Assembly (NCBI GenBank): GCA_040285825.1
Contig: JAUPSS010000004.1
Span: 868,001 to 932,000, forward strand
Length of the DNA: 64,000 bases
Source: Eukaryota sp. TZLM1-RC
Lineage: Eukaryota; Metamonada: BaSk clade
Direction of reading: 5' to 3'
Every line of letters begins with the position of its first letter. Positions within the stretch are counted from its first letter, which is position 1. The translations under genes were made by a program, and so were the position numbers. Shown piece after piece: positions 20,052-30,657 of the stretch. The notes beneath the pieces are model-generated. The model did no database searches and had not been told where the DNA came from. It was given only the letters and a program-made list of their open reading frames with translations.

Positions 20052-20274
20052 AGTCTAATACAATAGAAGCAATTTTTTTATTTTACGTAAAAGAGTAAGA
20101 AACGAAGCACTTCAATTTCCAAATGCTCTTCCCACTCAAATCATTTTCTCTTCTTTAGAAAGCATCAGATCTTTGGATTGTTCATCGCTTTTTGAACATG
20201 CAGGCTGGTTTGATGGAAAACACTATCAGTCCCCATATCTACAGGACCCTTCACTTAGGCCAATTGTTGAATGA

Positions 20275-20700
20275 ATCAATATTTTTTGTTTTAATGAATT
20301 TTTCAAAAGGCTTTTATCATATGTTTATTTAAGAGAGTTTTACTAAATATTAAATATTTCTATTGAAAATATGCTACTGATTGGCGTGGGAATCTTCAAC
20401 ATTTGATGCTCCCATCAATTCTTGATGGGAATTCATCAGCGTCTTGATGCAAAACAGTTGGCATTGCTGGAGAAGCCAACAGCGACGAAATAAAACTTGA
20501 AATTTCAGCGTCTTTTTTGATCTTTAAAGACTCTGAAAAATGTTTCAGTGCGGCTTCATACTCTAGTTACTTCTTCTTAATAAATTGCAGAATGTGTTTA
20601 TTCACTGCTTATACATCATCCCACGATTGAGGTGGATTTTACAATGTTCTAAATTTCAAAATGCCTTCTGGAATTATAAAAAAGTCGTTGATTTTCTACG
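20275..20700. other. No gene seen
   Basis: AT-rich spacer after the DDE transposase C-terminus. Contains scattered short frames without family features. Confidence 0.4.
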
Positions 20701-20859
20701 GAAAGAGCCTCCCAAGGGTTCACCGTAGAAAACTGACAATGACAGTTGAAGCTGTGACTAGAAATTTCTTATTGGATTTCATCGCCAATCTTCCCGATGG
20801 ATTAGAGTGACGATAAGTTATTACAAATGGCTGAGAATGAAGCGGAACGTCTTTCGGAA

Positions 20860-22029
20860 GACGTAGATCCAACCGAAATGTGAGAAGGCCAGACGCGACT
20901 ATTTGGCAAAACGCTGGCCCTTCCTCTTTGGGGAAGCCCACGGCAAATCACTTGACGATGTCGTTTACGAAAGTTACGATCAAAGTCCTAATATCTTGAA
21001 AAAATTGGATGATCTAACTGATTTGGCAGTCTCGTGCGGGATGAATGCAGTTGAGGATTGCTATTTTAGTGCTCCTCGTTCAAAATATCAAGCTGCTACT
21101 TCCAGGCCTGCCAAATGGCATAGGGATGCGATTGATAACCACAAAATATATTATAGTGTCACTCAAAAAGCCTACGATATGTTATTTTGGATAGGCAAAA
21201 TGTATCCACATAATCAACAGGGTAGAAACCTTAGAGGCGTCGTAAGGCATTTCCTAGTGGAGAACCTTCACCCAAAAGATTCCATTGCGGATATTTCACT
21301 AATGCTTGGGGGTAGATTCGATGAATTTTGAGGCGACACCCTTCAATTTTATGCCAAAAAATCCTATGTTGGAGAAATAGGTACAATGGTAATTAAATTG
21401 AAAGAACAACGTCTTGGCCCAAACAAGTTGAAATTAGTTTATCCCGATGCATGGATGGCAAAACTTAAGGCATAAATTCATTGCTGGCCCAACCAAAATG
21501 GTTTTGAGAATGTCTTAATAAAGAGTAGTTGCCTTCCGTATGATCACAAATTAGCAGGGGTACCTAGGAGATCCAAAGATGCTCCTGATGGGGTGGTTTT
21601 GAGACCACCAGCTCAAACTATTCCTGTGCAGGAGGAACCTCCTAAGACAAAATTCATTATAAAGTTGAACGAGACTTTGCCTTCAGCAGAGAAAATAAGA
21701 ACATATTTAGTACACCTTTTGTTGGTCCAATGTCCTCCAGGAGAGCTTCTTGTCAAGCTAGTCCTACACAAACATCTCTTGGAAATTCTGCTATACCCAC
21801 ACCACCCCTAGAAACAAATGTTCCCAGAGACTCACTTGTCGATACCCTTGGTCTTTACAGAACGACTGTGACAGACCAGAAGAAATTGAGGAAAAGAATC
21901 GACGGCAAACTTAGATGCCTTGTTAAGTTGAACGAAGCGTTTGATGCAAAGAAGACCTTCAACTTTGTACTTAACTTTGGCAATTGGGCCAAAACGGTTA
22001 GGGATCGCGATGGACCCACCAGAGCATAG
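20860..22029 (+). pseudogene. Unrecognised coding pieces, perhaps gag-like part of a retroelement
   Basis: Open plus-strand frames with less AT-rich, protein-like composition: CEKARRDYLAKRWPFLFGEA through SLMLGGRFDEF (to 21331), then TMVIKLKEQRLGPNKLKLVY, a proline-rich stretch (PPAQTIPVQEEPPKTKF), and VPRDSLVDTLGLYRTTVTDQ through NFGNWAKTVRDRDGP (to 22029). Frames change several times. I recognise no family. The position just upstream of two integrase-type tails suggests the 5' part (gag or nucleocapsid) of a decayed LTR retrotransposon, but no CCHC knuckle or protease motif is visible. Confidence 0.35.
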
Positions 22030-22079
22030 AAACCGATCATTAAATATGGTTCACCAGTTCATCAATATGATTTCGTAAG

Positions 22080-22311
22080 ATCAATGTTGTACGAAGTGGA
22101 CCCCTTATGGTTGAGATTTATCATGAAGCCTTCCTCAACACCAACATCGGAATTGATTCGGATGTAACCACCGTTCTTTGGTCTGATGGCACAACTACCA
22201 AACAGCCTGTTGCCTCTGTCAAAAACACTGCTGTGTAGTCTCGCTTTGTCAAACTCTCTGATCCTCCTGTCCAAAAGAAGCGCGGAAGAAAGAAAAAGAG
22301 ACAGTGTTAGC
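22080..22311 (+). mobile_element. Ty3-like integrase C-terminal tail, copy 1
   Basis: The plus-strand frame YHEAFLNTNIGIDSDV, VLWSDGTTTKQPVASVKNTA, a stop, SRFVKLSDPPVQKKRGRKKK and RQC parallels the end of copy 2 (VFWCEGNTTIQPIDYIHHTA, SRFIELSADAPKTRRRRKRR, RQC). The W-x-x-G-x-T-T pattern is chromodomain-like, and a basic tail is usual at the end of Ty3-like integrases. Broken by one stop; nothing upstream could be joined with confidence. Confidence 0.55.
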
Positions 22312-22559
22312 TAAGGATAAACGTGTCCTTCTGATTATAGAAAGTATCACAACATCACAACATCACCACATCATCATTAATTTAAATTCATAACTTGTTC
22401 TTTTTATCTTGATTTTCTTAACTCATTTTCATAAACGTCTTTTTATTTTAGTTTTATGGAAAGCAGTGCATAAGCCAAAACATGTATGATACATACCGGT
22501 CGAGATGCAATCTCCCGCTATGTGGAAGCATTCTCTTTCCGTTTTCTTTTTCTGCTTTC

Positions 22560-23175
22560 TTGTCGGAACCGGATAAAAATGGTTGCCAAAGTCAACTCAG
22601 GTGACACTGTGGTATTGCCACAAAAAAGATCCTTCCCGTAACATCGAATCTATGAAGCTGGAAGCTAATCCCGCCCTCGTCACTGAATCTGGGCTACTAT
22701 ACGCCGACGGTGGTATAACCCATTCAACTTCTGACAAAATTAAAAAAAACCCTCCAAGATGAAGAACAATGGATCAGCTGTAACTTCAAAAGTCTGCACG
22801 AGAAGCCAAACAAACTCCACGAACATTATGTAGGCCCTTACATCGTCCTCAGGGCACTGACACCCAGCTCCCTACTCGAACAAAATCATGTTTCTGGTTC
22901 CTCTCTGAAGACGTCTATTCACCTAATCAAGCCCTGTCTCCCCTCACTGCCTCCTGAAATTTTGAACGCTTATGTGGCTGCAGATTGCAGAAAATTAATT
23001 CTTGATGCCATCATAGATATCTCCGAAGATTCCAACATGGTTTTCTGGTGTGAAGGGAACACCACAATTCAGCCCATAGACTATATCCACCACACCGCTG
23101 CCTACTCTAGATTCATAGAACTCTCCGCTGATGCACCCAAGACCAGACGAAGGAGGAAGAGAAGGCAGTGTTAGC
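22560..23175 (+). mobile_element. Ty3-like integrase C-terminal tail, copy 2
   Basis: After a frameshifted lead (SRNIESMKLEANPALVTE), the frame gives KPNKLHEHYVGPYIVLRAL and TSIHLIKPCLPSLPPE. This is the KL-x-x-x-YVGPY-x-V / H-x-x-x-L-KP pattern of the SH3-like integrase C-terminus of Ty3/gypsy elements. A chromo-like segment (LDAIIDISEDSNMVFWCEGN) and a basic tail ending RRRRKRRQC with TAG follow. Both copies share the 3' sequence CAGTGTTAGC and then diverge. No LTR pair or catalytic integrase core is visible, so these are 3' fragments. Confidence 0.65.
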
Positions 23176-24470
23176 AGTAGCTAAACGTGACTTTCCCTTT
23201 TTGGAAAGTGATCACGTCATCATAGATTTATTTATTTATATTAACTGTGTTTTATTCTGTTTATGATGAACCGTGCACAAATAGCAACAGTAATTACTGG
23301 TGCCTGTAAGGAATCCGTCTTGCCTCTGAATCATGCTCAGAACTTAGCTAACCTGATTGCTCCCTACTTAAGTCATACATCATTATCTCCATAATTTGAC
23401 ACAATTTAAGAGACAGACTTTTTAAAAAAGCATTGTCAACCAATAAGATAGTGGAGATCGAGAACCATTGACAAATTTCAAAATCCAAAAACAAATCAAA
23501 CCAAGAAAATAAACCTAAAAAGATCCAAAAACATGTAAACTATACAGACACATGTAATCATATCTTTCTTGACTGTAATCAACCTCAAACAGTCTAAAAC
23601 TGAATGATTGATGATTGATTGGTCGTTTTGTGTTTATGATTAGAGACTCTAAATAAAGAGAATTACTCTCAAAATTTCAAAAAGACTCTGGCAGAATGAT
23701 AACTAAAAATCATAAAGCAACAAATTCTAAAATATATTGAGTTGATAAGTGCAAATTTTACTTAAAATTGAAAAAAAAATGTTAAAAATGTTCATCAAAA
23801 TATGTAATTATAATTTCATTGATACCAAAAAAAATTAAAAAAATATTTCATGTCATGAAAACTTGCATTTTGTTCGATACAAATCAGAAGCCCAAAATAT
23901 TCAAAAAATTGAACTTCCTGATTTTTGAGTAAAGAACAAATCTAGACTTTGATTAGTAGAACATTGAATTTGGGAAAATTCAGTAACAATATAATGAATA
24001 TAATACTGATTCCCGATCGATCGCCAGCAGATCAGAAAAAATGCCCACAACTGAAATCAAAGAATTGTGAAAACAATGAAATTTCATTAAATTATAAAAT
24101 CCCGATCGATGGGAGCTTTACCCACCATCTATTACCATGGAAAAAACAAAATGTGGCGAATAAGAAAAAGCTGGAGGACTTTGGAAAGCGGAAATGTTAT
24201 GGTGAATTTAGTAAATAAAAGATCCAGTGGAAAGGCAAAGTGGGCGGGTGCGAAGGGTGCGAATGGAAGAGGATGATAGACAACATGATGTACACCTAAT
24301 GAGCAGAGCAAAGATGGCTGACATGGCATGGAATGGTTGCTTTAAGAATGTTGCAGATGCTGAAGGAACACGAAAATATGATGGAGTAGTCGATCACACC
24401 TTAGTCAAAGAAGAAGTTTCGAAGAAAAGTAGCTGAACAGTGAAAATGAATTGAACAAGTTATTCAGAAT
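23176..24470. other. AT-rich non-coding region
   Basis: No gene supported. Short frames at 23949-24218 and 24227-24436 have biased Lys/Glu or Arg composition and no family. GATCGATCG-containing words occur near 24016 and 24105. The last eight bases, TTCAGAAT (24463-24470), are the left target duplication of the next element. Confidence 0.45.
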
Positions 24471-24650
24471 CAGGGATGACTAAAGTGGTCCAAAAAATGA
24501 AATTAAAGTACTTTATTTACTTTAAGCTTTACTTTAAACTTTAAGCTTTAAGCTCTAAAATTGGCTAAAGTGGTATAAAGTAGTGAACGCTTCTTTCTTT
24601 ACTCTCCACCCCTTTCTCACTTCATTTTTCTTATATATTTTCTTTTGTTA

Positions 24651-24902
24651 ATGACTTCACTCCCTTGTGAGGCTTGGACGAATGTCTGTCAAGTCAACGA
24701 AGTTGTTTCAAAGACTTGTGCGCGCTTTCAATGTCTATTATGCGATGAGGTCTATTCTGTCAACCGATGGGCAATGGAAGGGCATTATGTACCTGACCTA
24801 CTACCTAAAATGAATGGTGCAGATGTCCCCAATGAACCTGATGAGTTGGAAGTAAGTAGCGGGGTGTCATCCGATGAAGATGGAATTGAGATCCATGAGT
24901 AG
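24651..24902 (+). CDS. Zinc-finger-like fragment of hAT transposase
   Basis: The ATG at 24651 opens a frame of 83 residues with RFQCLLCDEVYSVNRW and an acidic Ser-rich C-terminus (SSGVSSDEDGIEIHE). The C-x-x-C followed by H fits the first half of a BED-type finger such as LRCLSCDHTF in hAT element 2, but the final H/C pair is not obvious. The catalytic domain is absent. It may be a leftover N-terminal exon or an expressed DNA-binding decoy. Confidence 0.5.
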   Translation: MTSLPCEAWTNVCQVNEVVSKTCARFQCLLCDEVYSVNRWAMEGHYVPDLLPKMNGADVPNEPDELEVSSGVSSDEDGIEIHE

Positions 24903-25106
24903 AAGAGTGTTGGTGCTCATCCACCACATACTTAATTTTTCAATCAGTTTTTGATGAGTTTCTGAATAAATGTTAGGTTTTGTTATCTTATGGTGAATTG
25001 AAAAGTTACCTTACTTGAAGAGGATTCCGTAAATAGAATGTTCTCTATTAAAATGTACAACATGTTTGTCAAACCAAATAATGATGACTCTACTTTATCA
25101 AAAAAA

Positions 25107-25146
25107 GATTCTTTAAAGTAAAGTAAAGTAAAGTAAAGTAAAGTGC
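25107..25146. repeat. TAAAG pentanucleotide tandem repeat
   Basis: About six near-perfect TAAAG units inside the right end of the short hAT element. They extend the subterminal AAAGTA motif cluster by slippage. Confidence 0.85.
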
Positions 25147-25533
25147 TTAAAGTACTTTACCACTTTAGTTATCCCTGTTCAGAATTCTATTGGTTCAAAG
25201 CAGTTCAAATCAAACTCACCGGTCTAAACTCGTCTCGTGTGTCCAACGACTAGGGTTGAACCAATTCATTTCAAGGTCTATTGACTCAACTTCTCATTCA
25301 ACTCAATTCAAAAAGCTCTTGTTAATTCATTAGTTCATTGAGAAGATAATGAAGTGTCCTTATCAAGAACAAATGCGAGCACAAGTCTGTGGATTCTGTT
25401 TGGTGAACATTTCAATAATGTGTCAGGAATTTTGTAAGTCTGTGTACAAAAGTGGTTGATGATTTTGAGAGAAAATGCGGCATTTCTAATAAAGGCAACA
25501 AACTATCCCAACACTTACTACTCTTACTTATGG

Positions 25534-26352
25534 ATGCCACAGTTTGCCAAACAGTCTGCCAATGAAAAAGCCAAGGCTTATGATAAACAACGCCGTCTTA
25601 TGCTTCAACGTAATGTTACCTTCAATGACGACTTGAGTAATGCCTCTGCTTCAGATCTACTGTGCTCTTATCTGGACACTCTAGATGACGGAAATAACTT
25701 TGATGATCAGAGTCCGTCCTTACAAGCGTATCTTGAACCTGAAGAAGACCACTACACCGATTACTTCCACGATGAGGACTTTAAATCCGACACAAAATCC
25801 GACGTAAAGTCTCTCATTGAAGACTTTCTATCATCTTCAAGCCATTCTCCCACTCTCCCCCACACTGCTGACGTGGCAGATGATGATGATGATGTTCCCA
25901 TGCCGCGTGTCTCCAACTCATCACTTTTTCCACCAAAGCCAGCACCTTCTCTCAACCAAACGCCTCCTCTTCAGTCCATAATTAGAAGGAAACCTCTCCC
26001 ATCAAGCACCACTATTAAGCCTTTACCAAGTAAAACAATGAATGAACTCCGAAAACCACCCAAACTGAAAAATAATAACCATTCCAAATTCAACTCTAAC
26101 CCTAACTTTAACCCTAACTTTAACTTGGTTCAAATTGATAAATGTGTTCAAACAATTACTTTAGGTTCAATACCGTCACCGGAACCTTTATCTCCATCGA
26201 TTAGTGATGACGTGACATTTGATGACGTGGCATGTGATGACGTCATCGGTACACGTGTCAACAACTCATCGTTGAATTCACCTAGCTGTTCACCATTGAA
26301 TATAGCCATGTTGAGACTTCAAGAACAAATTAAAGGAATGCTAAATGGCTAA
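25534..26352 (+). CDS. Low-complexity, probably disordered protein
   Basis: An open frame of 272 codons from the ATG at 25534; the frame is open from 25459 and an earlier ATG there is possible. The product is rich in Ser, Asp, Pro and Asn. The N-terminus PQFAKQSANEKAKAYDKQRR is basic and helical, followed by acidic low-complexity DDDDDVP, proline-rich PPKPAPSLNQTPPLQ, and an Asn-rich SNPNFNPNFNL encoded by CCCTAAC-like repeats. The C-terminus (LNIAMLRLQEQIKGMLNG) could be a short coiled coil. KCVQT in the middle resembles a dynein light chain LC8 docking site, a weak inference. No family is recognised. AATAAA follows near 26514. An intact frame with normal 3' end suggests a live gene. Confidence 0.6.
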   Translation: MPQFAKQSANEKAKAYDKQRRLMLQRNVTFNDDLSNASASDLLCSYLDTLDDGNNFDDQSPSLQAYLEPEEDHYTDYFHDEDFKSDTKSDVKSLIEDFLSSSSHSPTLPHTADVADDDDDVPMPRVSNSSLFPPKPAPSLNQTPPLQSIIRRKPLPSSTTIKPLPSKTMNELRKPPKLKNNNHSKFNSNPNFNPNFNLVQIDKCVQTITLGSIPSPEPLSPSISDDVTFDDVACDDVIGTRVNNSSLNSPSCSPLNIAMLRLQEQIKGMLNG

Positions 26353-26741
26353 ATTTATTTGGCTCATTTTACTGTGTTTTTTATTTCAATATTCAATATG
26401 CTGTTTTTAAAAGCTAGTGTCTTTATTTTTTAAAAAAATACGACTTTTGTTTTCTTTTTTGAATAATTTTCTTTTGTTTTTATGTATTTTCTATGTATTA
26501 TTCTTGTCCATTTCAATAAATTAGTATCATTGGTTTGTCATCAATCCTTGTGTATTAGATAATTAAAATCTTTAAAAGTACTGTTTGAACTTTTTCAGAA
26601 GGTTTTTTCAAGAAAAACAATCTATTTTCAAGAAAATGTTCCAAGAGGGTTCCGAAGGAAGAACTTCTTTGTAGGGGACTGATATCATTCACTCTAGCAC
26701 TATCGCCTTCAGGATATTGTATCATGATAAAATTTTATAAA

Positions 26742-26799
26742 GTACAAGTTTAGCAAAAAGTACAAGTTTAGCAAAAATGTTGGTACAAGTTTAGCAAAA
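26742..26799. repeat. Triplicated 17-bp motif
   Basis: GTACAAGTTTAGCAAAA occurs three times, at about 26742, 26759 and 26783. Non-coding, function unknown; possibly transposon-end repeats next to the hAT relic. Confidence 0.8.
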
Positions 26800-26941
26800 T
26801 CCGATAATTTACTGTGTTTTGAACGCTTGAAAGTAATAATAATGGAAGGTAAACTGAAAAACATGCTGTAAGTAATTTTTCGACAGATGATGTGAAGTTT
26901 GTGGAATAAAAAAGTGTTTTTTACAATCGAGATTTTACAAT

Positions 26942-27417
26942 GTGGAATGTTTTTCCACATTTTCCATAGAAATGAAAATGGACGGATTTTTTTCAAAAGC
27001 GAAAATAAAAGTGGAAATAGAAACATATTGCCCACACTCAGTTGCAACTGAACATGTCCAAATGACTGATATCGAATCTATTGACGTTGATGTTGATGTA
27101 TCAGATAATGAAGAATCCTTTCAAACTTCATCGGCAACACTAACTGGTTTATATTTATCTGAAGCAACAACTCATTGAGAACTGATCCTACTGAATGGTG
27201 GAAAGTAGACAAAGGTGCTTTTCCAAAATTATTTCCTTTGGCTTTGAGTTTTCTAGCAGGTCCAGCAACAACAGTTCCATGTGAATCATTCTTTTCAGTC
27301 ACTGGTTCCATTCAAACTTTCAAACGTGTCAGAACATCATCAGTTTTACTTGAAAACTTAACAGAGGTGAATGTTTTGACAAACAAACAAATAAAAACCC
27401 TCAAGGCTCTCAAGTGA
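26942..27417 (+). pseudogene. hAT transposase C-terminal relic
   Basis: The second frame (27175-27417) holds the hAT dimerisation block DPTEWWKVDKGAFPKLFPLA, LSFLAGPATTVPCESFFSVT and GSIQTFKRVRTSSVLLENL. Upstream, 26942-27178 gives MKMDGFFSKAKIKVEIETYC and an Asp-rich stretch in another frame. The catalytic core is missing, so this is a deletion derivative from a third hAT lineage, different in sequence from elements 1 and 2. Ends and target duplication were not found. Confidence 0.7.
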
Positions 27418-27532
27418 ACAATAGGTAGTCTACTATTGAATTTTAAGACTTAATTAGTTTTTTGTGTTATAAAATGTTATTGAAACGTTTTTTTTGAAAC
27501 CTGCATAAGAAATATTTCAATTAATGTATTTG

Positions 27533-27990
27533 ATGTTTGCAAAAATTCTGCTGCTCGTTTAGTGTATTCCGCTGATTCGCCGTTATCTAACGCCGAAAAA
27601 AAGAAGATAAAAAAATATGAAGAACCTTTGGCACAGTTAGGTAGAGTGGAACATGTGAAATATCAGTTTGTGCCGTTTGCAATTTCTCTTTTTGGCAATA
27701 TTGGACCTTCAGGCTTGCACTTTTTTGAAAATTTCAAAAAAGTGTTACTGAATAGGTCTGGTAAAACAATGAATTCCACTTTCTGGTTAAATAGAATTGT
27801 TGTTTGCATTTTCAAGTCTATTCCAACAATGATTTCAAAGGCACTTTTAGCTATTGGTGTAGAATATGAACGTACTGCTGTGAGTAGGTTTAGTAATAGT
27901 GACGCTTGTTTGGAGGATATTGAATTCTAGACAGATTTTTTTTCTCAATAAATATTCCAGTTAAAAAAATAAATGAATAAATAACAAATT
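27533..27990 (+). mobile_element. RLE retroelement 3' end, 5'-truncated
   Basis: Begins abruptly at DVCKNSAARLVYSADSPLSN and runs to the natural C-terminus SDACLEDIEF (stop about 27930). It is nearly identical to the C-terminal 130 residues of the minus-strand elements ending at 36394 and 53240. The tail reads CTCAATAAATATTCCAGTT followed by an A-rich run, as in those elements. Severe 5' truncation with an A-rich 3' tail is the usual product of target-primed reverse transcription. Confidence 0.85.
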
Positions 27991-28215
27991 ACATCAACCA
28001 ATTACTGTAATAGTGTTAATAAAATCAACTGATGAAGATGTGGAATATGGAACACAAAATTGGAATGTATTCAACTTTGCCAAATTTGCAACAATTCTAA
28101 TTTTCTAGGCAAATCATTGGTTTTGCACAACTTTTTGCCTATCAAATATCACAAAGGTATTGATTGATTTTGCACACTTAATTAAATTAACTCATGACTA
28201 ATGGGACGACTATCA

Positions 28216-29187
28216 TTAAACCAAGATTTCCTCTACAAAATCTTGATCTGCTTGCTGTCTAGCTAAAGCTGCTCTTATTCGATTGAAAAACCGCGGTAAT
28301 CTATTAATAATGGCAAATTGAATCCGTGAACGCCATAAAAAAATATCAAATCTTTTCATTGTTTTTTCTTGCACCATTTTTTGGAAGTCATCCAAAAAAG
28401 TTTCTGCTTCAACCGATAATCTTCCATTTATCGAAAATGGGAAAGCAATAAAAACCAGCTGTGTATTTCTATCGACATTTGCATCTTCAATTTCTTTATC
28501 ATATTTTCTATGTTTTTCTTTTGCTTTAAAATCCAGAGCAGCCACAGGATTAAGTTTTCTTCTGTGAACCAAAGTATCGTTTGCAACATTACATGAGACA
28601 AAGTCAACAATAGCTTCAGAATTATCAATCCAATCACAGTATACATCACCTCTATCATCAGAACCAAAATTATTCAGAGAAAGTGTTTCCTTCAGCAGAG
28701 GCTCTTTGATACACTATATCCTTGCAGTTTGTGCCATATTGAAAACAGTGTCTCTAACAGCATCATGTAATGAAGAACGATAAGTTATCAATTTAGTGCA
28801 ATTAAGAGCATGAAGCAAAGTGAGTTTAGGTGAATTCGAACAAATACATTTTTCTTTTGATAATAATTGGTTAATGGGGATGTTCAAATATAATCTCATT
28901 TTTGTTACAAATGCTTCATTAGTGGCACACAATATTCTTTCTGGTACAATGGTTACAAAAAGTGAAGAATCTGACACCTTGTTTTCACAAACACCCTTTT
29001 CCAATAACAATGAGTGAAGATCTTGATTTAAAACAGCCGAGCTGCAAATATTATTATAAAGATCTTTTTCATACATTCCAGTCAATCTTTTCTGTAATGT
29101 TCGAAGAGTGTACTTCAAATTTAAAACATTTTTTTCTGGAATATTGCCATTGAATGATTGGGGAAAACATCGACCCCATTTTTCCAC
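28216..29187 (-). mobile_element. RLE-type non-LTR retroelement fragment, tandem copy 1
   Basis: Minus-strand frames cover the post-RT region and endonuclease: KWGRCFPQSFNGNIPEKNVL, then a CCHC knuckle (CICSNSPKLTLLHALNC), YRSSLHDAVRDTVFNMAQTA (the R/H block), DDRGDVYCDWIDNSEAI... (R-x-DV...D catalytic block), FKAKEKHRKYDKEIEDANV, PFSINGRLSVEAETFLDDF and a C-terminus QADQDFVEEILV. The endonuclease nicks target DNA to prime reverse transcription. The frame breaks near 28700 and the RT domain is missing. A second copy follows upstream at 29257-30519. Confidence 0.8.
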
Positions 29188-29256
29188 ATCAATTCTGGAA
29201 CTTTAGAGATAAAAAATATTTATTGAACATAGACATTTAATTAAATTAATTCATAA

Positions 29257-30519
29257 CTAATGGGACGAATAACATTGAACCAAGATTTCCTCTACAAAAT
29301 CATCATCTGCTTGCTGTCTAGCTAAAGCTTCTCTTATTTGATTGAAGAACTGAGGTAATCTATTAATAATGGAAAATGGAATATGTAAACGCCATAAAAA
29401 AATATCAAGTCTTTTCATTGTTTTTTCTTGTACCATTTTTTGGAAGTCATTCAAAAAAGTTTCTGCTTCATTTGATAATCTTCCATTTATCGAAAATGGG
29501 AAAGCAATAAAAACGAGCTGTGTATTTCTATCAGCATTAGCCGCTTCAATATCTTTATCATATTTTCTATGTTTCTCTTTTGCTTTAAAATCCAGAGCAG
29601 CCACAGGATTATGTTTTCTTCTGTGAACCGAAGTATCATTTGCAACATTACATGAGACAAAGTCAAGAATAGCTTCAGAATTATCAATCCAATCACAGTA
29701 TACATCACCTCTATCATCAGAACCAAAATTATTCAGAGAAAGTGTTTCTTTCAGCAGGGGCTCTTTGATACACGATATCCTTGCAGTTTGTGCCATATTG
29801 AAAACAGTGTCTCTAACAGCATCATGTAATGAAGAACGATAAGTTATCAATTTAGAGCAATTTAGAGCATGGCGCAAAGTGAGTTGAGGTGAATTCGAAC
29901 AAATGCATTTTTCTTTTGATAATAATTAGTTAATGGGGATGTTCAAATATAATCTCATTTTTGTTACAAATGCTTCATCAGTGTCACACAATATTCTTTC
30001 TGGTACAATGGTTACAAAAAGTGAAGAATTTGACGACTTGTTTTCACAAACACCCCTTTCCAATAACAATGAGTGAAGAACTTGATTTAAAACAGCCGAG
30101 CTGCATATATTATTATTGAGATCTTTTTCATACATTCCAGTCAATCGTTTCTGTAATGTTCGAAGAGTGTACTTCAAATTTAAAACATTTTTTTCTGGAA
30201 TATTGCCATTGAATGATTGGGGAAAACATCAACCCCATTTTTCTACATCAATTTTTGAAATTTCTTCATTTAATGCAAAAACAGTGGAACTTTGCGTTGT
30301 CATCAATAAATCTTCCCAATCTGCAAATCTTTCGGAAAACTCAAAGATTGCATTTCTGCATCCACCAACAAAAGCACACGAGGTAAGAATAGAAGCCTTC
30401 GTCCACCCTAAACCACCATAATGTGGACTAAGGTAAGCATGATCTGGAATTTGAAACATTTTACATCCCAGTAATTGAGACAGAACTTTTGCACGTAACT
30501 CATTAAACTTTTGAGCCAA
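29257..30519 (-). mobile_element. RLE-type non-LTR retroelement fragment, tandem copy 2
   Basis: A longer relative of copy 1, about 95 percent identical by eye. Starting at 30519: MAQKFNELRAKVLSQLLGCK, HYGGLGWTKASILTSCAFVG, a section shared with copy 1 including CICSNSPQLTLRHALNC (knuckle) and SSLHDAVRDTVFNMAQ, then DDRGDVYCDWIDNSEAILDF and ALARQQADDDFVEEILVQ. Broken by one stop near 29929. The RT domain itself (motifs A-C) is not included, so this too is 5'-truncated. Arranged head to tail with copy 1. Confidence 0.8.
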
Positions 30520-30599
30520 AGGTCTAGTGACGAGAGGATTTGTAGATCGAAATATATGATTAAAATTGGAACTAAAACATAGTCTTATAATGGTAAGTT

Positions 30600-30657
30600 T
30601 GTTTCAATTTCTAATTAATAAATTAATTTCTCCATAAATATTCCAGTTAAAAAAAAT
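30600..30657. mobile_element. Orphan RLE 3' tail
   Basis: CCATAAATATTCCAGTT followed by an A run at about 30634-30655 matches the 3' end of the RLE elements ending at 27990, 36360 and 53206. It directly abuts the duplicated kinase promoter, so an RLE 3' end marks one border of that segmental duplication. Confidence 0.65.

Larger units (their letters stand above)
14905..20274 (+). mobile_element. Tc1/IS630-like DDE transposase, split by two hAT insertions
   Basis: Three separated pieces read as one transposase. Piece 1 (14905-15540) has an N-terminal helix-turn-helix (LTQEEIARFFSVSQPSVT, then a stop, WIKQSLDSAEWGPDRR) and the first DDE block CIDETSFHGDDFCGR. Piece 2 (about 17735-17865) has FPGPRSFLIMNGVNIHK, where relatives have MDN (second catalytic Asp, here Asn), and LGVKYMTLLPCCP. 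Piece 3 (20031-20274, after the repeated end) continues ESNTIEAIFLFYVKE, the NPIE/third acidic block, and a C-terminus ending RPIVE. Removing the second hAT element and one 8-bp repeat joins the LLPCCP and ESNTIEA frames directly. Stops and the lost Asp show the element was dead. Outer ends were not located. Confidence 0.8.
24471..25177 (+). mobile_element. Short hAT element, 707 bp, with perfect TSD
   Basis: Exact 8-bp duplications TTCAGAAT flank it at 24463-24470 and 25178-25185. The terminal inverted repeats are CAGGGATGACTAAAGTGGT (left) and CAGGGATAACTAAAGTGGT (right, reverse complemented), with the canonical hAT start CAGGG. Subterminal AAAGTA/TACTTT words are repeated in both ends. It encodes only a zinc-finger-like fragment, so it is a deletion derivative needing a transposase in trans. 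Confidence 0.93.

Noticed and set aside
26709-27047. Minus-strand 112-residue frame rich in Phe, Leu and Ser
   Set aside because: It is low-complexity and antisense to the hAT relic; no homology is apparent.
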